A stretch of DNA of 25,419 nucleotides from a virus: IMG/VR virus record IMGVR_UViG_3300037882_001954, positions 1 to 25,419 of that record; one strand, given 5' to 3'. Positions 1-6,367 of the stretch are shown here, in pieces; positions within the stretch are counted from its first letter, which is position 1, and each line of letters opens with the position of its first letter. The position numbers and the translations under genes are program-made. Below the pieces are notes generated by a model. The model was not told the DNA's origin. It saw only the letters and a program-made list of their open reading frames with translations, and did not search any database.

Positions 1-78
1 AGTCTCTTTCATCTGTTTCTTCGACCTATGTAATATTCAATAGGACGCCAAGAAGCTCAGCGTTATCGGCCACTTAGC

Positions 79-218
79 CGGCAATAGTCGGATAAACCCT
101 GTTTCTCTCTCTTGGATAAAGGTTTAAAGAAGCCCTTCAATAACAATTATTATCTTTATACAAATCCCCGGCTAAAAAGCTTTTCACCGGGGGAACCCGC
201 GTTATAGGACTATTGCCG
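79..218. repeat. Imperfect 17-bp inverted repeat around a 106-bp AT-rich core
   Basis: The left arm CGGCAATAGTCGGATAA (79-95) is the reverse complement of the right arm TTATAGGACTATTGCCG (202-218) at 15 of 17 positions. The core is AT-rich, with runs such as AATTATTATCTTTATA, and carries a strong hairpin at 166-192. Inverted arms flanking an easily melted core suggest a replication origin or a binding region for a dimeric protein. Only the repeat itself is directly seen. Confidence 0.6.
166..192. repeat. Hairpin with a palindromic loop
   Basis: CCCCGG (166-171) pairs with CCGGGG (187-192). The 15-base loop contains AAAAGCTTTT, itself a perfect 10-bp palindrome. The structure lies between the arms of the larger inverted repeat. 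It lacks a T tract on either side that would make a convincing intrinsic terminator. A cruciform or protein-binding site is more likely. Confidence 0.55.
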
Positions 219-266
219 CGCAACCTGCTGTTTTCTCATCGCTTCTTGGCGACCTATCGATTTTAC

Positions 267-301
267 CCATACGACTTTTTGCAATCCATACAACTTTTTG
301 C
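267..301. repeat. Two tandem 16-bp direct repeats (iteron-like)
   Basis: CCATACGACTTTTTGC (267-282) and CCATACAACTTTTTGC (286-301) differ at one base and are spaced 19 bases start to start. A CTTCTTGGC-like sequence lies on both sides of the pair (242-250 and 301-310). Short tandem repeats next to an inverted repeat and AT-rich DNA resemble initiator-protein sites, but two copies are too few to call an origin. Confidence 0.5.
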
Positions 302-391
302 TTTCTTGGCTATCTCCATGTTATCGCGCGATAATCACGTTTATCTTGCTTAATGACCCCTTTAACTTGCAACTCTCGCCCTGCAATGCGC

Positions 392-414
392 ACCATTGCT
401 TGTGCTCTTTGATC
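392..414 (+). promoter_or_regulatory. Copy 1 of the shared ACCA-CTTGTG-CTTTGA motif, possible promoter
   Basis: ACCA (392-395), CTTGTG (399-404) and CTTTGATC (407-414) have the same order and spacing as at 5509-5539 and 17627-17657. This copy lies 95 bases before the first gene. Here TTGATC (409-414) is also followed, 17 bases on, by TGTTAT (432-437), a passable sigma70-like pair. The other two copies have no such -10, so a host sigma70 promoter does not explain the motif. Confidence 0.5.
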
Positions 415-508
415 CACTTTCTCGCAACAATTGTTATTATTTCGCGTGCCTATGCGTCTCATTCGGCCTATCCTTTTCAGGCACGTCGCCCAAACGAGAG
501 GCTTACCG

Positions 509-979
509 ATGAATGACGAAGACCCCCCTGACCGTGGTTCGCGCAAGCCGCCATCCCAGCTATCCTTCTTGCCCTTCGACCGTGCCGACTATGGACCGCA
601 CGACGTGCCGTGCCAACTGCTGGCGGCTACCTTTAACTCGGCCGGGTTGCACTACCACGTGGAGCTCGATGTCGGGGTGAGAGTCTCTGTAGCCAAGAAG
701 CAGCTGCAGGCTCTCATGTCTGCCGGCATCTACGCTACAGTGATTGACTGCGTACCTGTTCGCTTGCCTGGAGCTTCTGCTCCTTCTCTTGGGATCAGGC
801 TGTCGAGGACTTTGACCAAGTACGTCAATGCGCATTCCTTCGCTCTACCCCCCAACGCAGTCAAAGCTCTCTTGGGAACCGAGTACGACGCACCGAGGAC
901 GCCGGGCAAACGCCTCGCGTACCGCTTCGAGGAGAGCACTCGTCGCGGCAACAACCTCAGCTATGGAGGCGTCGAATGA
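509..979 (+). CDS. Hypothetical protein, first gene of the left block
   Basis: A 156-residue protein I do not recognise. ATG 509 is chosen because GAGAGG (496-501) sits at a proper distance; upstream in-frame starts would add an implausible basic leader. The N-terminal 20 residues are charged and rich in Pro and Ser. The middle (SAGLHYHVELDVGVRVSV and the stretch after it) looks like a compact alpha/beta domain. No membrane segment or catalytic motif is visible. The stop overlaps the next start as ATGA, so translation is probably coupled. It may be an early host-takeover protein given its place, but no motif supports that. Confidence 0.75.
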   Translation: MNDEDPPDRGSRKPPSQLSFLPFDRADYGPHDVPCQLLAATFNSAGLHYHVELDVGVRVSVAKKQLQALMSAGIYATVIDCVPVRLPGASAPSLGIRLSRTLTKYVNAHSFALPPNAVKALLGTEYDAPRTPGKRLAYRFEESTRRGNNLSYGGVE

Positions 980-1389
980 GGTTCATGAGCCCCTCAGTCA
1001 AGTACGAGTTTGACGCTGCAGTAGAAGCGGCCGCGACCGCTTTTAAAGAGGCCCAAGAGCGTCAAGGCATCGAGCCGATCTGGATGCACGTCAGCGAAGC
1101 TTGGGAACGCTTCCGCAACATGACCGATATGGTGGCTGCGATTCAAGACGAAGGTGGATCAGCAGAAGGAGTTAAGAAGATGACTCGCCAATTCGTTGCA
1201 GGCCTCAGAGGCCACGGCTTGTACGTTGCCAAGAGACAGCTCTTGGGGGCTGAGCAATGCACCTCTGCCTGGGTTCGCCGAAGCTCATTCCTCAGCCACG
1301 TGCAGAAACGCAGAGAGATCTCCGGACCCGGCACCAAAGGTGGCAAGCAAGCTTTCGATTACAGCAGGATATGGGACATGAAATCGTGA
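976..1389 (+). CDS. Hypothetical protein, small and basic
   Basis: A 137-residue protein of unknown function. The first two thirds look alpha-helical (EFDAAVEAAATAFKEAQE near the N terminus); the C-terminal third is rich in Arg, Lys and Ser and could bind nucleic acid or be disordered. The start ATG overlaps the upstream stop by four bases, and the stop at 1387-1389 overlaps a GTG start of the next gene. No signal peptide, membrane helix or enzyme motif is seen. Confidence 0.7.
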   Translation: MRFMSPSVKYEFDAAVEAAATAFKEAQERQGIEPIWMHVSEAWERFRNMTDMVAAIQDEGGSAEGVKKMTRQFVAGLRGHGLYVAKRQLLGAEQCTSAWVRRSSFLSHVQKRREISGPGTKGGKQAFDYSRIWDMKS

Positions 1390-1790
1390 CCATCGACATC
1401 ACTCCGGAGGCCGTGGCGAAGACCGCAAAGGGGAACACTCAGCCCAAAGAGATTTGGCTTACCTTTTGGGACATCTACGAGGGCGAACGCACCTATCTTG
1501 GTGGCGTCAGCGACAAGCCGTGGGACGCGACCTATGACGCCCCAATCACAGCCTATGCCGACAATGTGCGGTATGTGCCAGCCGCCGAAACCGCAGAGGC
1601 GCAAGTCGAGCGCCTGCTGGAGTTGCAGGATAATCAGGATCAGAAACTGAAGGACGCAGTGGCCGAGAACGCACGGCTGCGGAATGCGCTTTCCGCCGCA
1701 GTTGAATACATGGCGTTTCATTCTACAGCGAACGGGGAGCCATATCCGCTGGACAAGTGTCGCGCCGCCCTCACAGGAGACAAGCCATGA
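1386..1790 (+). CDS. Hypothetical protein with C-terminal coiled coil
   Basis: A 134-residue protein if started at GTG 1386, which overlaps the upstream stop (GTGA) and has GGGA nine bases upstream. ATG 1371 in the same frame is possible but its AGGA is too close. The opening MTIDITPEAVAKTAKG resembles small phage and prophage proteins of alphaproteobacteria. The central part (KEIWLTFWDIYEGERTYLGG) looks like beta strands. Later residues form a likely coiled coil (AEAQVERLLELQDNQDQKL onwards). The end, with SAAVEYMAF and PLDKCRAAL, is typical of phage accessory proteins. Function unknown. Confidence 0.7.
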   Translation: MTIDITPEAVAKTAKGNTQPKEIWLTFWDIYEGERTYLGGVSDKPWDATYDAPITAYADNVRYVPAAETAEAQVERLLELQDNQDQKLKDAVAENARLRNALSAAVEYMAFHSTANGEPYPLDKCRAALTGDKP

Positions 1791-2164
1791 GTGACCAAGA
1801 CCTGATGCCGTGCCCGTTCTGCGGGGAGGTCCAGCCACCGCACGATGATTCATCATGGATTCGCTGCCTTGGTTGCGGAACAGAAACAGGCTGGCAAGCA
1901 ACTGGCGATGAAGCCATCGCTGCATGGAACCGCCGCCCCGCCGCCACCAACGACCGAGAGGCGCGGCTGGTGGCTGCGCTGACCGATCACAATGATCTGC
2001 TGCGCTCAGCAATGCAGATTGCCAAGCGCGAAGGCGTTGAAGGCGAAATCGGCACAACGAATTGGGATGCCTATTACAACCGGGTCGCGGTAGTTTTGAA
2101 ACGGCACCACGGGACCGCAAACGAAGCCCGCGCCCTCTTGGCAGAGATCGGAGAGACGAAATGA
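1787..2164 (+). CDS. Lar-family restriction alleviation-like zinc-ribbon protein
   Basis: A 125-residue protein whose first 50 residues match the Lar zinc-ribbon pattern: LMPCPFCGE near the start, then IRCLGCGTETGW, then DEAIAAWNRRP. The two CxxC pairs should bind zinc, and the trailing Ala-x-x-x-Trp-Asn-x-Arg is the family hallmark. Lar of the Rac prophage eases host type I restriction, but most phage homologues are untested and the role here is inferred from family only. The C-terminal half is helical and unlike Lar, so the gene may have two domains. It overlaps its neighbours as ATGA on both sides. Confidence 0.75.
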   Translation: MSDQDLMPCPFCGEVQPPHDDSSWIRCLGCGTETGWQATGDEAIAAWNRRPAATNDREARLVAALTDHNDLLRSAMQIAKREGVEGEIGTTNWDAYYNRVAVVLKRHHGTANEARALLAEIGETK

Positions 2165-2337
2165 GCGACGAGGGAATAGCCTTCAACTTCGGCTTGCTTG
2201 TCGGCGCGGCTGTCAGTGCGGTGCTGATGTTTTTTGCGGCCACATCAGACTGGCGCAACGATCTTATCGGTCGTGGGCTTGCCCAATACTGCCCCGACGA
2301 TGGGGCGTTTGCTTATGTCGGGGAGTGCGGAGAATGA
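2161..2337 (+). CDS. Small membrane protein
   Basis: A 58-residue protein with one hydrophobic segment (FGLLVGAAVSAVLMFFAA, about residues 10-27), then a polar C terminus with two Cys. ATG 2161 overlaps the previous stop by four bases and its own stop overlaps the next start. Probably a single-span inner-membrane protein. Its role is unknown; an early superinfection-exclusion or host-interaction protein is possible but untested. Confidence 0.65.
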   Translation: MSDEGIAFNFGLLVGAAVSAVLMFFAATSDWRNDLIGRGLAQYCPDDGAFAYVGECGE

Positions 2338-2600
2338 GCATTAGCGGCTTTGGTGACCTTGATCTTAACCACAGGACCATCGCTACAGCCGACCACGCAG
2401 CAGCCCTTGCGGCCCGTGACGCTGCGTCCGAGCGGCGGGGCATGAGCACCGGCCGCAGAATCTTCCTGCTCTCTGTGCTGCTTTATGCGATCGGTGCAGC
2501 TTCCTTCTTCCTTTTCGCCGAACCGTCTTTGCCTGAATCGCCTAAGCCGGATTCTGAACCAACCCTGAATACCAAACACAAAGAAAGATCTTGGGCATGA
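2334..2600 (+). CDS. Small membrane-anchored protein
   Basis: An 88-residue protein. After a polar N terminus (about 40 residues, Ala and Arg rich) comes one hydrophobic helix (IFLLSVLLYAIGAASFFLFA), then a Pro- and charge-rich tail. This suggests a single-span protein. The ATG overlaps the upstream stop, and ATG 2597 of the next gene overlaps its stop. No family recognised. With the preceding gene it makes a pair of adjacent small membrane proteins. Confidence 0.6.
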   Translation: MSISGFGDLDLNHRTIATADHAAALAARDAASERRGMSTGRRIFLLSVLLYAIGAASFFLFAEPSLPESPKPDSEPTLNTKHKERSWA

Positions 2601-2989
2601 CTGTATCCTTCTGGACCCCCAGCCGTATACCGTTGGACGCTTTCACGATGATGGGAGCCAACGTCAAGGTCGTAGACAACCCGATCGGCCAATTCGGCAC
2701 AGGACTCAAGTACGCAGTGGCCGTCATCTTGCGTCATGGCGGCACGGTTCGACTCTTCATCGAGACTGAAGAGTACGAGTTCTACGTGCACGAGAAGGAC
2801 TTCCGTGGCAAGGAGCTCCAGACCGTGCGCATGCGCAAGCGTCACGGAACTCTGGCGCGGTGGATGAGCTCTAGGCAGCTTCCGTTCACTCTCAACTACG
2901 GCCGCAACTGGGAGTTGTGGCAAGCCTACCGAGAGCTTGAGTCCAACGCGAGAGACGAGCGGGGGGGTGACTCTCCACGAACCTCTTGA
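2597..2989 (+). CDS. GHKL/Hsp90-like ATPase, N-terminal part (frame-split gene)
   Basis: The 130-residue frame carries DNPIGQFGTGLKYAVAVI (about residues 27-44), close to the GQFGxG nucleotide-lid motif of Hsp90-type ATPases. It also carries YRELESNARDE (about 111-121), which fits the ELxxNxxD N-box of the GHKL fold. In classical GHKL proteins the N-box comes first, so the order here looks permuted. The frame ends soon after a run of seven G at 2961-2967; the following frame continues the protein. The full-length phage family, as I know it, covers both frames in one chain. ATG 2597 is chosen for its ATGA overlap. Function in phage biology is unknown. Confidence 0.65.
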   Translation: MTVSFWTPSRIPLDAFTMMGANVKVVDNPIGQFGTGLKYAVAVILRHGGTVRLFIETEEYEFYVHEKDFRGKELQTVRMRKRHGTLARWMSSRQLPFTLNYGRNWELWQAYRELESNARDERGGDSPRTS

Positions 2990-3653
2990 GGGGGACTGTA
3001 GGTTCGACGGCACGACGATCACCGTTGACTGCCCCGGCTTCCGTGAGGCTGTGCTGGAGAGCGAAGCCTTCCTTCCCCCTGACCTCAAGCTGCTCTGCTC
3101 TGGTCCTACGGTTGACATCTACGCCGGTGAGTCCAAGCACTTCTACTATCGCGGCATCCGAGTCTACGATCTGCGCTATCCGGCCAAGCTGACCTACGAC
3201 TTCAAGCACCCTTACGTGCAGCTGACAGAAGACCGAACGGCAGGGAACTCTTGGAGCTTGATCTACGCTATTGGCCAGCTCTTCCAGCATAGCATAGATT
3301 CGGAGGAGATTCTGCATTCGACGCTGGTGAGCGACGATGAGGCCAGCCCTCCGACGTTCGAAGCATCAGAGCTATCCTTCGACGGCGAAGGAGAGGCATC
3401 CAGAGCCTTCATGGGCCTGCTCAGATCTATCCACGGCCGGTCTCCGCGTCTGGGCAAATCTCTAAGGATCTTCCAGTCCAGCTACGAAGCCAACCTAGAG
3501 AAGGAGCCGACAACCGGAGTGGAGCTGCCTGACCGCGATTGGGAAGAGCTGCTGGGGCTGCTCAAGGCTGTCTCCGAGGGAGAGGAGCTGCAGGACGACG
3601 ACATGCACACCGCTGCCAAGCTCTTTGCGGCGATACAGAGGGAAATCGAATGA
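2967..3653 (+). CDS. GHKL/Hsp90-like ATPase, C-terminal part (other frame)
   Basis: This frame continues the preceding gene. Removing one G from the run at 2961-2967 joins DERGG to VTLHEPLEG without a stop. Features typical of the family's second half are GTTITVDCPGF, then FYYRGIRVYDLRYPAK and VQLTEDRTAGNSW. GTG 2967 is the nominal start if translated alone; no good ribosome site separate from the G run is seen, and TTG 2937 is an in-frame alternative. Either the ribosome shifts +1 on the G run, the gene is broken, or the homopolymer was misread. The last 40 residues are acidic and helical. Confidence 0.65.
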   Translation: MTLHEPLEGDCRFDGTTITVDCPGFREAVLESEAFLPPDLKLLCSGPTVDIYAGESKHFYYRGIRVYDLRYPAKLTYDFKHPYVQLTEDRTAGNSWSLIYAIGQLFQHSIDSEEILHSTLVSDDEASPPTFEASELSFDGEGEASRAFMGLLRSIHGRSPRLGKSLRIFQSSYEANLEKEPTTGVELPDRDWEELLGLLKAVSEGEELQDDDMHTAAKLFAAIQREIE

Positions 3654-3937
3654 TGGCCAAGTCTGAGTTTATCTCGAGTAGCGGTCCCGCTCGCGCCTGC
3701 TCCTCGACCTTCCTCGATGAGTTGCAGGCCAAGGCTGCCATCTGGCGAAGACGCCCGCCGTCGGGCCTCTTCGTCCTGCACCGGCTCAAGCGGTCGCGTT
3801 TCTGCTACAATCATGGGCAGGTGACCAAGTACCACTTCTGCCAGATCAGCTGCGCCCTGTCGGAGTTCAGGTGCCTGCCGGGATGCAGCCGAGCAGAGTG
3901 CGGAACAAAGCAACAAGCTCAGGGGGATCCGGCATGA
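3650..3937 (+). CDS. Hypothetical Cys-rich protein
   Basis: A 95-residue protein of unknown function starting with ATG ATG at 3650, overlapping the upstream stop. It is basic, with seven Cys. The spacing in the C-terminal half (FCYN, FCQISCAL, RCLPGCSRAEC) could form a zinc site, although it matches no zinc-finger pattern I know. The AGAGGGA at 3637-3643 is a plausible ribosome site. The stop overlaps the next ATG. Confidence 0.5.
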   Translation: MMAKSEFISSSGPARACSSTFLDELQAKAAIWRRRPPSGLFVLHRLKRSRFCYNHGQVTKYHFCQISCALSEFRCLPGCSRAECGTKQQAQGDPA

Positions 3938-4068
3938 GCTTCAAAGCACTCGAAGGCGATACGGTGCTGCTTGTGCAGAACGGAGCGCGGAAGACTGCAG
4001 ATCTCTACGAGCGCGATGGGGCTCCGTCGCGCAAGCCTTTCTTGCTCGAGAGCAAGAGTGAGCTGTAA
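3934..4068 (+). CDS. Small hypothetical protein
   Basis: A 44-residue protein beginning MSFKALEGDTVLLVQNG, with AGGGGGA at 3921-3927 as a likely ribosome site and an ATGA overlap with the gene before. The N-terminal half looks like a small beta structure and the rest is charged. It ends the first chain of overlapping genes. No family recognised. Confidence 0.5.
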   Translation: MSFKALEGDTVLLVQNGARKTADLYERDGAPSRKPFLLESKSEL

Positions 4069-4142
4069 GCCTCAAGGGCAACAAGATTCCCTGAAATATT
4101 GCGTGCTTATGCGAGACGCATGGGCGATAAAGACGGTGTGGC

Positions 4143-4223
4143 TTCGTCTCCACCGCTAGGCAAGATCTCCCGGTCTTATCCTCCCGGATCTCAATCGCTG
4201 AGGTCTTGCCTAGCGTAGACGAA
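4143..4223 (+). promoter_or_regulatory. Long imperfect hairpin in the leader of the next gene
   Basis: CGCTAGGCAAGA (4154-4165) is the exact reverse complement of TCTTGCCTAGCG (4204-4215). Outside these arms TTCGTCT (4143-4149) pairs with AGACGAA (4217-4223), giving 19 pairs with a small internal loop. The 38-base apical region can fold further (CCGG and AGAT/ATCT arms). It ends about 20 bases before the ribosome site TAAGGAGA. There is no T tract, so it is not an ordinary intrinsic terminator. A structured mRNA leader or processing site is likely. The rest of the 4069-4257 gap shows only a short ATGCG/CGCAT hairpin near 4109-4121. Confidence 0.65.
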
Positions 4224-4257
4224 ACCCGACGGCTTGCCGGCCTTAAGGAGAGATGAC

Positions 4258-4509
4258 GTGGAAGAATACTGGTACGGCTCGTACATCGGGCCTGTGGTCG
4301 AGTTGTACGGTCGATGCGCCATAGTGCGTCCCTGCAAAGAGACTTATGAATATCCCGACCAAACCCGCAAGGTAGTCGCTCAGTTCGACTTGCCTGTGCG
4401 TTATCCCGGCAATGAGGGCGAGAGCGGGCTTGCTGGCAAGCTTCTCTCTCAGGGCTGGCACTGCTTCCTCGCATGCGAATTCCAACCCGCCAAGCCGCTT
4501 CCGGTTTGA
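4258..4509 (+). CDS. Small hypothetical protein
   Basis: An 83-residue protein starting at GTG 4258, chosen because TAAGGAGA (4244-4251) is ideally spaced. An ATG at 4253 is in another frame and ends after 23 codons. The sequence MEEYWYGSYIGPVVELYGRC suggests a small beta-barrel-like domain, followed by KVVAQFDLP and a hydrophobic C-terminal part. No family recognised. It follows the long hairpin leader and precedes the ssDNA-binding-like gene by 39 bases. Confidence 0.6.
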   Translation: MEEYWYGSYIGPVVELYGRCAIVRPCKETYEYPDQTRKVVAQFDLPVRYPGNEGESGLAGKLLSQGWHCFLACEFQPAKPLPV

Positions 4510-4517
4510 CGACGTAC

Positions 4518-4529
4518 GGCTGCAAAGCC
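4518..4529 (+). promoter_or_regulatory. Small GNRA-type hairpin before ribosome site
   Basis: GGCT, GCAA, AGCC gives a four-pair stem with a GNRA tetraloop, eight bases before AAGGAG of the following gene. It is short, but it echoes the GNRA-capped intergenic hairpins found after 18700. Confidence 0.3.
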
Positions 4530-4548
4530 ACAACCAAGGAGACGCCAC

Positions 4549-5439
4549 ATGGCACCCAAGACTGAAGATAAGCAGATCGAAGCGAAAGACGCTGATCCGA
4601 AGAACCAGATCGCGATCAACCCGACCTCGACGTCGGTCGCCAACTTCAACGACGACGACTTCTTCGGCATCCAGACCGGCATGGAGGATGTCACCTCTGC
4701 TGACGTGACTCTTCCGCGTTACACCATTCTTCAGGGCCTGTCGCCGCAGGTCAACTCGCGCAAGGACGAATACGTCGAAGGCGCGAAGATGGGCATGATC
4801 TTCAACACCGCATCCGGCAAGGTCATGGACAGCCAGCGGCTGGTCTTTGCCTACTACCAACGGCGTCACATCGAGTGGACCCCCCGCGACAAGCCTTGCC
4901 CGATCGAAGGCCTTCCGAAGCCGGTTGGTGGCGGGCTGTTCAAGGACTACGGCACCGACGATTCGATCGTGGGCGAATGCAAGATCTGGGAAGAGAACAA
5001 TTCGCTCTGGACGCCTCGCGGCAACGAACTGGTGATCACCGGAACGTGGTATGTGGTCGATCCCGACACTCTGGCGACCGGATGGATTGGGATGGGCAAG
5101 ACCCAGTTCACCTCGTCCAAGAAACTGCTGGCCGGCATCCGCGACGAGAAGTACATGCACCCGACGAAGGGCATTCAACCCGCGCCGATGTTCTATCGCG
5201 TCTGGGAGATGTCGACCCGGCTTCGCGAGTTCGACGGCAACGAGTGGTTCGTCTGGCAGCACAAGCCTGCAGAGCGGATCCAGGAGCTGCCGCAAGGTCG
5301 CGCCATCCTCGACGCCTGCAAGGAGATCAGCCGGACCATTCAGGAAGGCGATATGACGGTCGACGTCACCATCGGCGAGACGGACGGCCAAGCCGGTCGC
5401 AATTCCGGCGGAAACGTCGACTCTGGCGGTCGCATGTAA
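4549..5439 (+). CDS. Conserved phage protein, probable ssDNA-binding-like
   Basis: A 296-residue protein with AAGGAGACG just upstream of ATG 4549. After an acidic, flexible N terminus come LPRYTILQGLSPQV (about residues 55-68) and MGMIFNTASGKVM, a pattern I know from a widespread phage family of unknown or ssDNA-binding-like function. The middle is rich in aromatic residues and beta strands (FAYYQRRHIEWTPRD, WYVVDPDTL). The C terminus ends in a Gly-rich, low-complexity tail, as ssDNA-binding proteins often do. The ssDNA-binding role is inferred from this tail, the family and its partner at 5675. It could also be another replication or recombination accessory protein. Confidence 0.65.
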   Translation: MAPKTEDKQIEAKDADPKNQIAINPTSTSVANFNDDDFFGIQTGMEDVTSADVTLPRYTILQGLSPQVNSRKDEYVEGAKMGMIFNTASGKVMDSQRLVFAYYQRRHIEWTPRDKPCPIEGLPKPVGGGLFKDYGTDDSIVGECKIWEENNSLWTPRGNELVITGTWYVVDPDTLATGWIGMGKTQFTSSKKLLAGIRDEKYMHPTKGIQPAPMFYRVWEMSTRLREFDGNEWFVWQHKPAERIQELPQGRAILDACKEISRTIQEGDMTVDVTIGETDGQAGRNSGGNVDSGGRM

Positions 5440-5464
5440 CTCCCTGTTCTTTATGGGAAACCAA

Positions 5465-5505
5465 GGTAGCGAGTTTTGAGTACGCTTGTACCTGAACTCG
5501 CTACC
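5465..5505 (+). promoter_or_regulatory. Perfect 11-bp hairpin after the ssDNA-binding-like gene
   Basis: GGTAGCGAGTT (5465-5475) pairs exactly with AACTCGCTACC (5495-5505). The 19-base loop holds an inner GTAC-gctt-GTAC hairpin. It begins 26 bases after the stop. No T run follows, so intrinsic termination is doubtful; protection of the mRNA 3' end or RNA processing are alternatives. Confidence 0.6.
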
Positions 5506-5507
5506 TA

Positions 5508-5539
5508 CCAACCTTGCCCAAACCTTGTGGGCTTTGACC
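5508..5539 (+). promoter_or_regulatory. Copy 2 of the shared CTTGTG-CTTTGAC motif, possible promoter
   Basis: This 31-base block matches 17626-17656 at 28 positions and has the core CTTGTG (5524-5529) followed two bases on by CTTTGAC (5532-5538), as at 392-414. It lies 136 bases before the next gene. No -10 hexamer at sigma70 spacing is seen. It begins the 5' side of the metabolic block, which fits a phage-specific promoter or operator. Confidence 0.55.
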
Positions 5540-5570
5540 TAGCATCCCGAAGAGTCCGCAGGACCTGTTA

Positions 5571-5648
5571 GCTGGCCTACCGTTCCCCAAGCCAGCACCT
5601 AGGGGTTAGACGACGGAGATAGATCCGTGACAGGCCGGAGAGACGGCC
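5571..5648 (+). promoter_or_regulatory. Structured leader with three hairpins
   Basis: GCTGGC (5571-5576) pairs with GCCAGC (5591-5596). Then come two tandem hairpins with look-alike six-base loops: ACGGA-gataga-TCCGT (5613-5628) and GGCCG-gagaga-CGGCC (5633-5648). The ribosome site AAGGAG begins 14 bases later. The twin design with GA-rich loops suggests a protein- or ligand-binding leader; this is inference. Confidence 0.45.
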
Positions 5649-5674
5649 ACCAAATTCAACCAAGGAGACGACCG

Positions 5675-6367
5675 ATGGCAGAAGATGACGCAGCTTTCTT
5701 TGATGGCGATTTGCCGCAGACCTCAGATGACCAGTCCACGACGAGCCGCGTCATCTCGACCTTCAAGGAGCTGATGGGGCTTGAAGAAGAGTACGCTCAG
5801 GTCACTGAGCTCGAATCTGGCCTCAAGTCCAAGATTGGCAAGATCAAGACGGAGACCTTCCCTGACTTGCTGCGCGAGATGGGCACCGAGATCTGGCGTG
5901 ATCCAGAGACCGGGATCACTGTGGAATTGGAGACGGCAGTCAACTCTGCTCTGCCCAAAGACCGTGAGAAGCGTAACGACACACTCAACGCTCTGCGACC
6001 GCTCGGTATCGAAGAGATCTTGGGGGAGGAATTCAACATCACCTTCATCCCGAACGATCCGCGTGCTCCCGCACTTCGTCGCTTCCTCGGCCTGCCTGAT
6101 CCGATCGTGGACGTCATTGAAGACGACGACGCTCCTGCCCCCCGGCTGACCAATGAGCAGGTCGATCTGATCGAGCGTCTCCGGGCGAGCCTGCAGCTTG
6201 GCACCATGCCTGCCGAGGAGAAGCTGGGCGTCCATGCGTCCCAGCTTGGTGCATGGCTTCGCCGGAAGATCGACGAGGGTTTCGGCTCTGCCGTCACTGA
6301 TGCAGGCATCTGGCACGGCAAGTCAGCCAAGGTCAAGAAACCCGACAGCAAGGGGAAGAAGAAATGA
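5675..6367 (+). CDS. Conserved phage protein, helical, with Lys-rich tail
   Basis: A 230-residue protein started at ATG 5675, which has AAGGAGACG directly upstream; GTG 5627 is in frame but lies within a hairpin. The N-terminal third is acidic, then helical (EEEYAQVTELESGLKSKIGK, probable coiled coil). A beta-containing middle follows (TGITVELETAVNSALPKD, EEFNITFIPND), then a helical C-terminal domain and a KVKKPDSKGKKK tail. It resembles phage proteins found next to ssDNA-binding-like genes, as here. A DNA-associated role is likely but unproven. Stop and next start overlap as ATGA. Confidence 0.65.
   Translation: MAEDDAAFFDGDLPQTSDDQSTTSRVISTFKELMGLEEEYAQVTELESGLKSKIGKIKTETFPDLLREMGTEIWRDPETGITVELETAVNSALPKDREKRNDTLNALRPLGIEEILGEEFNITFIPNDPRAPALRRFLGLPDPIVDVIEDDDAPAPRLTNEQVDLIERLRASLQLGTMPAEEKLGVHASQLGAWLRRKIDEGFGSAVTDAGIWHGKSAKVKKPDSKGKKK

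Larger units (their letters stand above)
1..508. other. AT-rich non-coding region upstream of the first gene block
   Basis: No convincing gene is seen here. The stretch is clearly richer in A and T than the coding DNA that follows and has several layers of repeats: an inverted repeat (79-95 with 202-218), a GC-clamped hairpin between its arms (166-192), a tandem direct repeat (267-301) and one copy of a motif shared with the other two large non-coding regions (392-414). Such a mix is typical of a phage origin or early control region, but that is inference. The short open frames inside (for example 298-516) have no ribosome site or family resemblance and are treated as chance. Confidence 0.6.

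Noticed and set aside
1359-2258. A 299-codon minus-strand frame
   Set aside because: It covers three well-linked plus-strand genes, including the Lar-type zinc ribbon, and its translation is Arg/Pro/Ser-rich with no domain.
4243-5511. A 422-codon open frame on the minus strand
   Set aside because: It is antisense to the ssDNA-binding-like gene and its neighbours, has no ribosome site and no family-like motif. GC-rich third positions often open such antisense frames.
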